From contig CM029111.1 of NCBI GenBank assembly GCA_016859345.1, positions 16,975,714 to 17,039,713 on the forward strand: DNA of 64,000 bases, in the 5' to 3' direction. The translations under genes were made by a program, and so were the position numbers. This document shows positions 29,660-41,000 of this stretch, piece by piece (position 1 is the stretch's first letter; each line of letters starts with the position of its first letter). The notes under the pieces are model-generated. The model was not told the origin of the DNA and did not search any database. It was given only the letters and a program-made list of their open reading frames with translations. The DNA comes from Istiophorus platypterus. Taxonomy: Eukaryota > Chordata > Actinopteri > Istiophoriformes > Istiophoridae.

Positions 29660-29800
29660 GTTGTGCGGCATATGGGAGACCCAGCTAATTGCTATTTGTT
29701 GGTTTAATTAGTCGGCCTGCCCGCACATGTGCGTCAAATCCCGCCATGAGGTCGCAAACAGGTTTCCATGGAGGGACGACGGCGGTGATGATGTGCCGCC
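29660..29800. other. Candidate conserved non-coding block
   Basis: Repeat-poor, balanced composition, with clustered homeodomain-like words (CTAATTG, TTTAATTAG) between 29690 and 29715. Conservation cannot be assessed from one sequence, so this is only a candidate regulatory block in the long pkig intron. Confidence 0.25.
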
Positions 29801-30149
29801 TTCATGTGTGTTCGCCCTTCGCCGTCTCGCTGCCTGGTCTCAGCTGTGGGTAGGAGCGGTTTAATGGCGCTGCACTTTGAAATCACTTTAACCCAGGATA
29901 CCCACAACGCTCGCCGTGATGATGGACTTGTTTTTGTGGAACTGGCTGACCGACCAAAGTGGTGCAGGGCGTCTGTTGTCGTTCACCTGCTGTGATTTGT
30001 ATGATGCAAATCAACATGTAAAGTAACTTGGAAGCAGATGGAAAAAACACCAACGATCTTCCACATGGCCGAACTAATTGCGGCTCATATTCATTAAGCG
30101 GAAAAAGAGTATAGACTTTCAGCATCTAAAGCAGCAACCTACAATTAAA

Positions 30150-30362
30150 TTCAATCTTTGTTTATTAGTAATTTTTTTTCTCCTATAAGTCTTTTAGTCG
30201 TTACAGTAAAATGTCCGAAAATAATAAAAAAAATGCTACAAATTCCTGAACGTCTTTTTGGGTATTTTGCTTGACAAATAACTTAGTGTATTAAAAAGAT
30301 AATCAAAACTTGGTGCTGATTATTTTTCTGTCATTTTACTCATAGATTAATCATTCCAACTC
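30150..30362 (+). repeat. Interspersed repeat, AATCGATTAATCG type
   Basis: Contains AAAATGTCCGAAAATAATAA, GCTTGACAAATAA, AAAGATAATCAAAACTTGGT and ATAGATTAATCATTCCAACT. Diverged copy. Confidence 0.6.
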
Positions 30363-31484
30363 TACCTCCATCCAAAGCAGCACCCTAAAAGTTTCTGGTC
30401 TGGAAAGGCCTAAATCTCTATATCACAAACACAATCCAGAAATTATGACGTGCTGTTTAATGCTCTTTAATGCTGTTTAGTGCATATGCTAGTTAAATAA
30501 TGGAGTCTATATGTGTAAGGCAAGGGTGTGTATGCAAAGGGAAAATGGACACAGCTGCAACTGTAAAACACAACCACAAGACAAGTGTCACAGGTGTGTA
30601 TCTTTACGCAAGACAATAACAACTCAGTCCTCAGAGGGGAAAAAAAGTTGCTGCAGCTTAGTCTCACTCTTTCCCTTTCTCCTTCCTGCTTTCCACTGTA
30701 AGTCTGGATCATTTTCCAACTTTTTTTTTTTTTTTGTGGGGGGCTTTCCACAAAAAAAAAAAAAAAAAGCGGATTTCAAATTTTGTTAAGTCCTCTATTG
30801 TTAAAGAGCTGCGTTGTTGTATCTGCACACAAAAAGCACTATAAACCTCATTTTGATAGAAAGCAATGGGCTAAAACAAAAGTGCACAGCAGCTGCGCTG
30901 GCCATGTACAGGAAAGGCTTCATTCATGACAGGTTTGGTCATAAACAGTGACCACACTGGGCAAGTGACGAGGTTTTGGCAACGGGGTTGTTAGGAACAA
31001 AGGCCTGTGAGGTCAGCGGGGGAATATGAGTCAGCAGAGCCACTTACACTGGGCCCATTAGGGAGCCAGGCTCGCTACTACCCCCACCGGAGCCTTTTAA
31101 GCCTGATCTGTGTGTAATAAACTCACATTAGCTGCAATAACCAGCACAAAGACTGGCTTCCTTGCTGATTTTGACATCCATTAGGGGGCCGTCGACGCGA
31201 CCAATTTCAAGTCTGTCAACTAATTCTGCTGCATTTATTGACAGGGCAGAAAGCCTCCACGTGAATGGGTTTCATCTGCCTCTCGTAGCAACTCAGCTTT
31301 TCCAGTGGTCTTTTCAACCATGTATACTTAACGAACTGCCTCTAATTTCAAAGTTCTTTTATCTGGATGTGATCCAGCTGACAACCCCCCCCCCCCAAAA
31401 AAAAAAAATTAACCAGCTAACAATTATTTCATCATCAATTAATCTGTTGTTTGGCCTATTGTTGGTCAAGAAAAAATAGACAAT

Positions 31485-31797
31485 GTAAAGCTGCAGTGAC
31501 CAGTTGATTGAGAAAAAAAATTAACTGGCAACTATTTTGATGGGGCAAAAAATACCAAACATTTGCTGGTTTCAAATTTTTAAAACTGAGGATTTTAATG
31601 ATTGTGTGTGTCATAAATGATGGTAAACTGAAGATTTTTTGGGTTTTGGACTTTTGGTTGGACAAGACAAGATGTCTTAGGACATCAGCTTCAGCACTTA
31701 GGAGGATTTTTAACTATTTTCTCACATCATAAACAAAAGGATTGATCAGTCAATCAATGAAATAGAGATGATTTGATAATGAAAATAATTATCTTCT
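31485..31797 (-). repeat. Interspersed repeat, AATCGATTAATCG type
   Basis: Minus orientation: CAGTTGATTGAG, AACTATTTTGATGG, GGTAAACTGAAGATTTTTTG, TTTTGGACTTTTGGTTGGAC, then CAATCAATGAAATAGAG. Confidence 0.7.
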
Positions 31798-32020
31798 GGG
31801 TGATGTCTTATTTTTGTTGACCAACACTCAAAAATCAAAAGAAATACAGTTTAGTTTGATATAAGACAGAGGAAAGCATCAAATCCTCACATTGGGGAAG
31901 CTGAAACCAGAGTTTGTTTGGGTTATTTTACCTGAAATATTTCTCAGATAGTAAAACAGCTACCGATTAATTTCCTGTTGCTCAAGCAACTGATAAATCA
32001 ACTAATTGTATCAGCTGTAA
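31798..32020 (+). repeat. Interspersed repeat, AATCGATTAATCG type
   Basis: Plus orientation directly after the minus copy: TTGTTGACCAACACTCAAAA, ACAGTTTAGTTTGATATAAG, CATCAAATCCTCACATTGGG, GCTACCGATTAATT. With its neighbour it forms an inverted pair. Confidence 0.7.
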
Positions 32021-32929
32021 TAAAACCACGGAAATATTACAGTACAAAACGGGAACTCAGCAATCCTCAGCCACTGCGGCTTCTCGTGGTCTAAACAACG
32101 CTTCCAAAGGAAAAGCACAGATTAGGCGAAAGCCAACAGCTGTGCGTCTTACCAGAGTTAGAGCTGCTTCATTCGCTGTCGGGCGTCTAAAGGGAGAACC
32201 ACACCACTTCACTAGGCCACTTCAAGTCCACCCAAATCCACTCAATGCCAGCCTCAGTCACCGAGAGCACCGCAGCACTGGTTGTCTCGGCTCTTTGCCC
32301 TCCCGCTCGCTTGCCTCTCGACCCCCACCCCCCCGTCAAATGTGGTCTGGGTACTGTCTGTTCACATGATGTCAGCAGCTGCGCGGTTGACAGCGAGCCC
32401 ACTTCAAACACAAGGGAGCTGTATTTCCTCGTCGGGGGCGGCATTGTTGTTCCTCAACGGTCTTCCTCTCATAAATAAATAAAAAAGCCCTGTCCATTCA
32501 GCTCTGGTGTGTATATATTTGCCCCATATCCTTCCTCTTCTTATGGGACCCGGGGCTTGGTGTGAGGGTCTAATCCTACCCCACCCCAATGAAGTGAATA
32601 CTGCAGCTTGCCAAGCCACTGGCTTTTAAGAGGCTCCTCAGCAGTCGGCCATCTACATTGACACTGTGAAAACCTTCCCTGCTGGGGGGTGGGTTTGTGG
32701 GTGGGGGGAGGACACAAATCTCTGCCAGTCACAAGAACTTTTTTTTTTTTAAACCACCTTTCGCTCTCTCTTGCTGGCAATTTAAAGTCTCTGGCTTAGT
32801 ATTAAGCCACGGTAGAAATCTCAGTCTTCTGTGTCAGACATGCAGAATTACTGCTGATAACACAGGATACTCAATGCAATTTTCTTTCTCCTTTTCACCG
32901 TGCGGGGATACCGAGATAGATCGCTGCCA

Positions 32930-33210
32930 CTCTCCCATAATTGCCGTCAGAGATGAGCGCGGCGAGCTCCTACGCCCGAAGGCGTTGTGAGGCAGCCAAG
33001 GAAGAGCAGATAAGAAGCCTGACGGAGGCTATTAGCGTCAGCTGCTGTGGAAGAGTCTTGAGCGAGCTAATGAATAAAACAAAAGGCCCGGGCGAGGCCG
33101 CTACTTCAGAAAGCTCGGGCAGATTAACGGGGTGGACGCGAAGAGGAGCAGCCGGAGTCGCGGTTCCCCACCTCACGACTTGGAGCACTTCAGAAATCAA
33201 CTCCCGCCGT
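32930..33210. other. Candidate conserved non-coding block
   Basis: GC-balanced, repeat-poor sequence inside an otherwise repeat-dense intron. It contains an open frame (32941-33213) with no recognisable domain and no splice-supported continuation. Listed because its composition differs from its surroundings. Regulatory function is unproven. Confidence 0.25.
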
Positions 33211-33484
33211 TAGCTTCTCATGAGAAGAGAAGAAAAGCTTGCATATGAATGACTGGGCTCAAAAAGAGATATCCACCATTAGAAAAAGAAATCTCAGATG
33301 TTCACTGCTGGCATGTTAAGGTGAGATAGGGAACAGCTAAAATATTTTCATTATGGTTCATTTTCCCCACACATGAAAGTCACTGCTTGGTCTCTAAAGT
33401 GTCGGAAAAGAGGGATAAAAAAAAGAGGGACAAAAAACAGAACAACTGAAAATCTTCAGAACTGAGAAGGTGGAAACTGAAAAG

Positions 33485-33605
33485 GTTTTGTTGGAAATGT
33501 CAGAAAACAGTGAAAAATCCCCTTCAAGAGACTGATCTAATCAATTGATTATCAAAGTACTTGCAAAATAACGTTTTGTCAATCAACTAATGGTCTCAGC
33601 TCTGA
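33485..33605 (+). repeat. Short copy of the AATCGATTAATCG-type repeat
   Basis: GGAAATGTCAGAAAACAGTG, ATCTAATCAATTGATTATCA, GTCAATCAACTAATGG. Internally deleted copy. Confidence 0.65.
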
Positions 33606-33665
33606 TTAAATGTAAAACAGAGAAAACTTCTCCCATTATTAGACGTTATAATTTGTTACCAATTT

Positions 33666-33667
<2 letters not shown>

Positions 33668-33701
<34 letters not shown>

Positions 33702-33703
33702 AG
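33668..33703. repeat. (CTG)n triplet repeat
   Basis: About 9 CTG units preceded by CTA units, in non-coding sequence. Confidence 0.95.
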
Positions 33704-33767
33704 CTACTACCAGAGTGGGTGATAAATTTGCAAGAATAAGATATAAAGATAATCAATCATGTCAGTA

Positions 33768-34115
33768 AGGCTACAACTACAGATCACTTTCATTATAGAT
33801 TAATGTGCAGATTATTGGCCAAGTTAATTGTTGGATGTATTGATTGTCAGTTAATAGCAAAAATATTCTATCACTAGCTCCCTGAGCTCAAGGCAAAGTC
33901 ATAGAATGTTTTCTTTTGTCTGACCAACAGCCCAAAACCCAAAGCTCTTCACTTTACTATCACAGAAGACAAAGAAGACCAGAAAATATCAATGTTTGAG
34001 GAGCAGGAGCCAAAAAACTTTTCCTTAAAAAACTAATTGATTATCAAAATAGTTGCAGTTTAATTTTGTTTCCGTGAACCAATCGATTAATCTCATTTAA
34101 TTTCTAATGCAAGCT
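33768..34115 (+). repeat. Interspersed repeat, AATCGATTAATCG type, well preserved
   Basis: Shows the full order: TAGATTAATGTGCAGATTAT, TTTTGTCTGACCAACAGCCC, AAAACCCAAAGC, TTTACTATCACAGAAGACAA, AACTAATTGATTATCAAAAT, AACCAATCGATTAATC. Useful as the reference for the other decayed copies. Confidence 0.8.
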
Positions 34116-35819
34116 CTATTTTATGTAAAACAGATTCAGTGTACTACATGAACCTAAAACATGACGAAAGATGGTGAGGATGGAAATCCGTACATATATG
34201 CAACCAAGAAACCTGTTTATAAAACTAAGGAGTTGAGTTTTCCAAAGTGGTGATGGTTTTTGGAAAAAAAAAAAAAAAAAAAAAAAGCCCCCATCAGCAG
34301 GATTTCACCCAGAGAGACGAGGATCATTTATCTTCTCGCTGCCTGAGGAACTTCAGGCTACAACAGTCTTATATGGGATTAGAGGGTCAGGGATTCAGTA
34401 CAGCAACATGAACCTCGCTGGTCAGAAAAATCAATCCCAAAACTTTACAGACAACCTGTGCAGTTAAGTGTCTCTGTACAGGAGGTTCTTCTTAACTTTG
34501 TTCTCCACTTTAGTGGGATCAATGTGGCAGGCGGGTTAACAATTGACACTGATCAGGGCAGTGAAACTGAAATGGCTCTGGCTAAAGCGTCGTAGCTTTA
34601 GGTAACAGGTGTTTTACAGATATTGCTGTGGAAACTGGACTTAATGAGGGAAAGAGAAGTAGAATAAGATTTTAGCCTTGCCATTTAAAGATGGGTCTCG
34701 AATGGGGAAAATTATTATTCTAGTATTCTTTAACCCTCAAAAAAAAAAAAAATTAAAAAAAAAAAAACAATCTCATGTTTGTAACAGCAGGCTAATTATT
34801 ATCATGATTAAAGACACTACCTGAAATGAAGCTGATGCAAACTACAAGGGTTGGAAAGGTCAAAACAACATTCATTCATGCTCAGGTGGATTAAACCATG
34901 GGGCACCCAACACCTGGGTGTCACCATCAAAGTAAGACGGACTCCATGGCTTTTAAGGCTCCGTGTAGCTGTGCGGTGCACACGTCATTGGCTGTATGTT
35001 GTTGGGTTGTGAATGATGGGGCCTGGGGGGGAGTGTACAGAGACCGAGCAGTAATAAGCTTCGTAGAAACTGAAAGGTCCATAATATATGAAAGAAACCA
35101 GTCTGAGTTTTCAGCCTTTGATTGAAAACCAATTTTTCTCCTCATTTTGAAAACTGCATATCAAAGACAAAGACATTTTCCTGTTTTTTTAAAATATTAC
35201 TCTGAAATTGATGTATGGTAAGTTGGAAAATAAGGCTTCCTGTTTTACAGGAGAGGACGAGGGCGTAGCCAAAGCAAAACAGATCGTCAGATTCACAGTC
35301 CAGGTTATAAATGACTGTTTAAATCCTCAGTACGCAGCATAAATTTGTGTTTATATGTCCACTGTTTAAACATGTCGGTGTTGCGAAGATTAACAAGTGG
35401 ATTTCACAATTTTTTTTATCATTGAGGTTTTGTGAGTGGACTGTTTACATCGAGAGGTGTTTCTGATGTTTTGCCAACCCCTCAACCCCCATTTACAAAT
35501 ATAACACAGTCCAGATAAACACCACAACACCACCACTATCTATGACCTCAGTTATAAAGATAGGGCTGAATAAACACCTCTCAAAACAACTGGGCTATTA
35601 TAAACTCTGGAAACGCAGATTATGTGTCGGGGCTGTCAGGTTGGGTTGCATTAAAAGTGGCCACCGGGTTTATATTCTGTTTCAGCCCAGACATAGCCAC
35701 AGAAATAGAATAAGTCCTCCTGTCCATCATTTATCAACCCATCACAACACATCGCAAAGTCAAGGGGCTACTAGCTAAAAGAGTACTCTACTGATTTAGC
35801 ATTGCACTTCTAACAGTGG

Positions 35820-35844
35820 ACACACACACACACACACACACACA
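35820..35844. repeat. (CA)n microsatellite
   Basis: About 12 CA units. Confidence 0.9.
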
Positions 35845-37220
35845 AAGAGGGGCCTCTATTTTAGTCGAGATCTCCTGGTTCTGCTGCATTGATTGTTTTT
35901 CCTACACCTTCTTCCTCCTGGCGCTTTCACGAGCCACAATGCAACTCGACCACCAACAGTTCAGCCCAGAGACCCAGGTGCATCGTCGTGCCAGTGGTGG
36001 CTGACGTCGCCTCCGGACACAGGCACATATGAGGAGCTGGTTACCAGGGTTTTGTAGGCTCATGTAATTCTGAATGTACAGCCCCCCTCCCCCCTTTGGA
36101 AACTAGTCTTTAGCCCCCGTCCTACGCTGACTCAAGCAACAACAGTGTGGTGACATTATCAAGCTTCACATGGTTCCCTCTTGAGCCATAAAAAAGCCTT
36201 TGTCCAACTTCTTTCACTTATGCTTTGGTATTTCTAAAGATCTTTACACAGACCAATTCAATTGTGTTAAAAATCAGTGGAATTCCCCTTTTAAAGCAGC
36301 CAGCGTCAGCGCAGGGGCTGAGCTTGGTTACACTGGACAGCTTCCCCAGGACTCGGGGAAGCTTCAAGCTGAACAGACTGGCATCTGTGTCTAGCATATA
36401 ACTCTCCAGCAAAGAGGCATTTATTTACAGAACTAATCGGTTAAAAAAAAATAAATATTAAACGGCATCACCGAGCCATTCCATCGACATCGTATTTACA
36501 TGCTGCGGCTGCTGCTGCACAGGAGGTCATTCAGGGGTTTCAGCTCTCATACCAACCACCCTGATTACCGCAGCTGAAAAGTAATGTTACCAAATGCTGG
36601 AGAAAGAAAACATTTATATTACACAGTGTGAAGATTGTTGTTTTTTTTTTCCTTTCCTTTTTTTAAACTCTGGATCTGTGTTATTTGAGCTGCACCAGCT
36701 TGAAAAACCAAACCGGCCAGTACGCAGACATGCAGTTAAATTGATTTTGTTAATCTACTAAGTCGACGCATCGGTGGGACAGCTGGCAGAATCGAATGGT
36801 GAACAACACCGAGGAGGCAGACGACACTACTACACTGCTACTTAAGACCATGCTACCCCTTTGTTAGCATAGCTCACTTAACGACAGCTGGTTCAATCGA
36901 TACCAGTTTCATGAGCAAGGAGAGTCGGTGCACAGTCATATTGCTACGCATTCACACAATTAAGTACAGTGACAGCATCGGAGACATGATACCGGATTGT
37001 TCCCCATGTCCGGAGGAGAGTAGAGGCTACATTACCATAGATGTTGGACGTACAACACCCTGTCCTCCGTTTCCCTGTGGCCACAAAGTAACTGAAAAAA
37101 AGAAAGGCTGCGAGGCTGGTGTTAGAGGCAGCAGATGCGAGTGGCGAGACGGCCAGACATATGAGACCGGGTGTAATGTAGCAGCATGCCCTGCCTCAGG
37201 CTATAGGGAATCCCCTGGTT

Positions 37221-37230
37221 GGTGTGTGTT

Positions 37231-37263
<33 letters not shown>
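37221..37263. repeat. (TG)n microsatellite
   Basis: About 20 TG units with GTTGG interruptions on the left. Confidence 0.93.
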
Positions 37264-37265
<2 letters not shown>

Positions 37266-38289
37266 ATAGGATGGGTGTGACATCAACCACCCATGATTCA
37301 CAGTTGAGTCAGGAGCAGGTGCTTTAACTGGACCGTGATTACTTCCCCCGCCCGCCTGCCCACACACATACACCCCTGACTAAAAAAAAAAAGAAAGAAC
37401 GAAAGAAAGAAAGAAAAAAAAACCCACACAAAAAAACACAAAAAACAACATTATCGCATCTCCGTTTCCGAACAGCGCAGCATATGCAGTCGCATCAATC
37501 GTTAGACTCTATGCAGTTTTGTTGGTACAAAAACAAAGGATTTGGGCGAGACACAGATTTTTGTGTTGAATATCACAGGCGAACACATGAACGTCGCCAT
37601 TTCTCACAGCACAGAGAAGTGAAAGAGATCAATGCTCCTCCCGACAAATCTGTGTAGATTTTCCCTTGTTTACCTAAAAAGCCAAATTAATTTATGAGTG
37701 TGTAGAGCAGCTCTGAGGGATACGGTGTGTTAAGGACCTGGCGTGGCTCTAACTCTTTTGAGAGCTTTTGCCCACACTGAGAATATTTAGACGTGGGTTA
37801 CACTGCTGTTCGTCTGGAAAAGAGCTTCCCCAGAGAGAACTGAAAGCACACATAAAAAATAAATTTTAAAAAAAGACAGTATTTCATACATGTTAAGAAA
37901 GTTGTGTCTGCTTTATGTCTGTCCTTGTCTGGTTAATCTACACAGTTTACTTTGAAATGTCTCCATCTTAATATGGGGTTTTTATTCATTTTAATTTGAG
38001 CTTGAAGGATTAGTTGGTAGAAAATTCATTAACAAGTGTTCTCATAATCAGTTAATTATTTAAGTCATTGTAGAGCAAAAATCTGTTTTATAACGCTGTA
38101 CGTTAAACATCAAGCAATTTGAAGATGTGACGATGTCTTCTGGGAAATAATGGCGAGTCTGATATGTCTATGTGCTGTTTTATCATTAATAACTGAATAT
38201 TCTTTTCATTTTCGGAGGTTGGTCGAAAACGAAAAAGGAAATGTTAAGCAGGTCAGATTTTCATTTAATCATTTAGTTTGGAGATCATT

Positions 38290-38665
38290 TTTTCAATGAC
38301 ATAATTAATAATTAGGTCCATAAATTGTCAGAAAATTTGGGGAAAAACATCCAGTTTCCTAAAGCCCTAAGTGACGTATTTAAAAGTAGTTTTTTTGTCT
38401 GACCAACAGTCAAAAAAAACCCAAAAATAAATGTTTTACATACACACTAAAGAAGAAAACGAGCAAATATTGATATCTGAGAAGCTTCAACCAGTGAATT
38501 TTTGGCATTTGTGCTAAAACCCATGACTCATACAGCTGAAAAAAAATCCAATATCAAAATAGTTGCTAATGTATCTAATGTAATGCTTGTAAAACTGAAA
38601 CCCTGGGTAGATCAACTGATTAGTTCAGAAAGAAAATTAATTGGCAACACTTTTGATAATCAATC
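38290..38665 (+). repeat. Interspersed repeat, AATCGATTAATCG type
   Basis: CATAATTAATAATTAGGTCC, TTTTTTGTCTGACCAACAGT, CAAATATTGATATCTGAGAA, then AATTAATTGGCAACACTTTT. A partial relative lies just before it at about 38010-38160. Confidence 0.7.
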
Positions 38666-38699
38666 GTTCAAGTTCAATGAGGTAAAACTGTGAAAGATT

Positions 38700-39085
38700 C
38701 TTTGGTCCCAGCTTCTAAAGTTTTAAGATTTGCTGTTTTTTCTGTTTCATGTCTTTTAAAACTGAATATCTTTGGTTTAAAGGCAAAGGAAGAGAGATAT
38801 ATATCAGTAATCAAAGACATTTTTAGCTACATGCCACAGTTTCCTGCATCCATGTTTTATCTGACCAACAGTCAAAACCCCAAAAATATTCAGTAAATAA
38901 TCACATAAGACAAAAGAATAACAGCAAATCCTCACAGCTGAGAAGCTTGAACTTGGGAATTTCTGTCATTTTTGCTTAGAAAAAAAATACATTTCTTAAG
39001 CGATTTACAGATTGTCAAGATTAGCTGCAGATTCATTTTCCAATGATCGACTATTCGATTAAATCGATCGCTTCAGCTTTAATTA
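38700..39085 (+). repeat. Interspersed repeat, AATCGATTAATCG type
   Basis: Second copy in tandem with 38290-38665: TTTTATCTGACCAACAGTCA, AAACCCCAAAAATATTCAGT, ACAGCAAATCCTCACAGCTG, TTCCAATGATCGACTATTCG. Ends at ATCGATCGCTTCAGC. Confidence 0.75.
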
Positions 39086-39983
39086 CTTCCAGCCTCCACA
39101 TTCCCAGGAGTCCTCAGTTCCCCTATCCCAATCACAGAGGTTCTCTGTGATACGTCGTGGGTAACTGCTGCGCCGCTCAGTGATTCTCCTCCTACTGTCC
39201 ACTCCGTCTAACTCTAATTCTACCACAAGGTTGCCCCGGTTCTATTTCTGTCCACGCATTTAACAGCAAGAGACCTCGGCAGGAAGCAGGTGGTTTGTTT
39301 GCCTGCGTTGTTTATGCCCCATCTTTTCCCAGGCTCTCTGCAGCACACACAGACACAAACAAGCGCAAACACACATTGGACGCTGAGCAAGAGGACAAAG
39401 AGGAGGAGGACGACGAAGAGCAGGAGGAGGAGGAGGAGGTTGAGGCGAGGAGAAGAGGGTGAGGGAGGATGATGAGGAAAGGATGGAAAGCAGATGAGGA
39501 CAAGGAGAGGACAGAAAAAGCATGAAGGAAAAAGAGGGAGGATTAGAGCTGCATAGAAGGAATGCATGAATGTTTATTGTGCTTGCTATATAAGGAAATG
39601 TCCCTCACAGGCTCCAGTGTTTTCATTACTTTTTTTTTTTGAGAACTTGAGAAACATAATACATCCTCCTTGGTTATGCTGCAGCGCGCGACCATTTAGC
39701 CAATTTGTAACAGAATATACGATCCAGCCGCTGGCTGCGTCTCACTGCACCACCTGTTAGAGGCATTTCACAATTCCCCACAACTCCCTCATCCTCCCTC
39801 TGATGAAAGAAAACACATTAGAAATACACTAAGCCCAAAACACAAAAAAAACCCAAAACAAAACCTCTCACTCCTGAAGCCAGGAAACTCGATCATGCTA
39901 ATGTGCAACTGCTCCTTATGATGCATTAAAAAATAATAATAATAAACAAATAAATTTTAAAGACGATGAGCTGCTCCTCTCAC

Positions 39984-40122
39984 CTGTACCGTCGGCCTCG
40001 GTGTGATGACGCAGCCGAGTGAATCCCGCGCGGCTGCGTTGTCAAAGAGGAGGAAGATGTGGGCGTCGCGAGATTCGATTTGCCAAGTTGAAGGGGATGG
40101 AGGGGCGCATACGTAACCCTCC
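39984..40122 (-). other. pkig: Candidate non-coding 5' exon of pkig
   Basis: On the minus strand, a good acceptor (TTTTGCTCACAG, exon start 40122) and a strong donor (TACAG|GTGAGA, exon end 39984) bound 139 bp of CpG-rich sequence. It contains the CRE-like word TGACGCA at 40007-40013 (plus-strand reading). No long open frame fits. Because pkig is the next minus-strand gene downstream and human PKIG has distant untranslated exons, I assign it tentatively to pkig. It could instead be an alternative promoter or a non-coding RNA exon. Confidence 0.35.
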
Positions 40123-40277
40123 CTGTGAGCAAAACATTACAAAAAAAAAAAAAAGGGAGAGGCAGCCGTTGCAGTCTCCTCCAGAACTAGATAATTAAAA
40201 CATCATTCAAGGTGATTATACGGGACGAGCACCTTGAGCTTCCCTAACGTTCAGGTCACCGAGCCCCACTGTGATAC

Positions 40278-41000
40278 CAGTGCAGAACTCAGATTTATTA
40301 CTCGAGTAAAACTACAAGTGCAATCATGTAAAATACTCCATTACAAGTGAAAGTCCTTCGTTCAAAATCTTACCTATGTAAAAGTGTACAAGCATAATCA
40401 GCATAATGTATTTCAAGTTTCAAAGTAAAAGTACTTGTTTTTTGAGGCTTTGGTCCAAATGCATCAGGATTTTACTGTTGTAGCTGCTGGAGGTGGAGCC
40501 AGTTTTAAGTAATTTATATACAAGTTTGGTCCAGTGGTTCCGAGCCCAGGGGTCGGGCCCCTTCAAAGGATCACAAGATACATCCAAGGAGGTCTCAAGA
40601 TTATTAATGAGAGGAAAAAGATGCAAAATAGAAAGTTCTGAGACATAATTTTTTTTCAAACTTTACTCTAATTTTTTGATTTTTTGTGAAATACTGGTTA
40701 ATTTTACTACTTAGAACATTAAGCAGTTCTAGAGTTAAAACTATCCAAACAGTTAAGTAGGTCACTTGCCCAAAAGAGTGGGCTACTGGGCTTAATCTTG
40801 TGTTGTATAAGGCTATGTACTGTTTAATTTGCAAAAAGCTATAAGTTAAATAAACACAGAGAAGTAAAAAGCGAAATATTTTCCTGCGAATTTTGGAGGA
40901 ATAGAAGAATATAGCAGCATAAAATGAAAACACTTTAGTAAAGAACCTCTAAAATGTACTTATGTACAGAGCCTGAGTAAATTAAATTTTTTCGGTTCAA
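40278..41000 (+). mobile_element. Non-autonomous hAT-like element, copy 2
   Basis: Starts CAGTGCAGAACTCAGATTTA, continues with TACTCCATTACAAGTGAAAG and TAAAGTACTTG-type words, and ends near AATGTACTTATGTACAGAGC. Colinear with copies at 18914-19710 and 49757-50534, including GCCCCTTCAAAGGATCACAA inside. Confidence 0.75.

Larger units (their letters stand above)
25844..39983 (-). other. pkig: Long pkig 5' intron (inferred) with repeats
   Basis: No protein-coding exon was recognised on either strand. It contains a 167-bp CA microsatellite, a foldback-like element (28600-29450), at least seven decayed interspersed repeat copies, a CTG run and homopolymers. Two stretches are less repetitive and might be conserved non-coding DNA: 29660-29800 and 32930-33210. 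Whether this is one intron of pkig depends on the 5' exons proposed at 39984-40122 and 47037-47420. Confidence 0.5.

Noticed and set aside
37378..37445. A-rich array resembling short spaced repeats
   Set aside because: Simple GAAA/CAAAA low-complexity sequence. CRISPR arrays are not expected in a vertebrate nuclear genome.
39220..39567. 115-codon minus-strand frame rich in Leu/Ser/Pro
   Set aside because: Arises from a GGA/GAG purine-rich low-complexity stretch.
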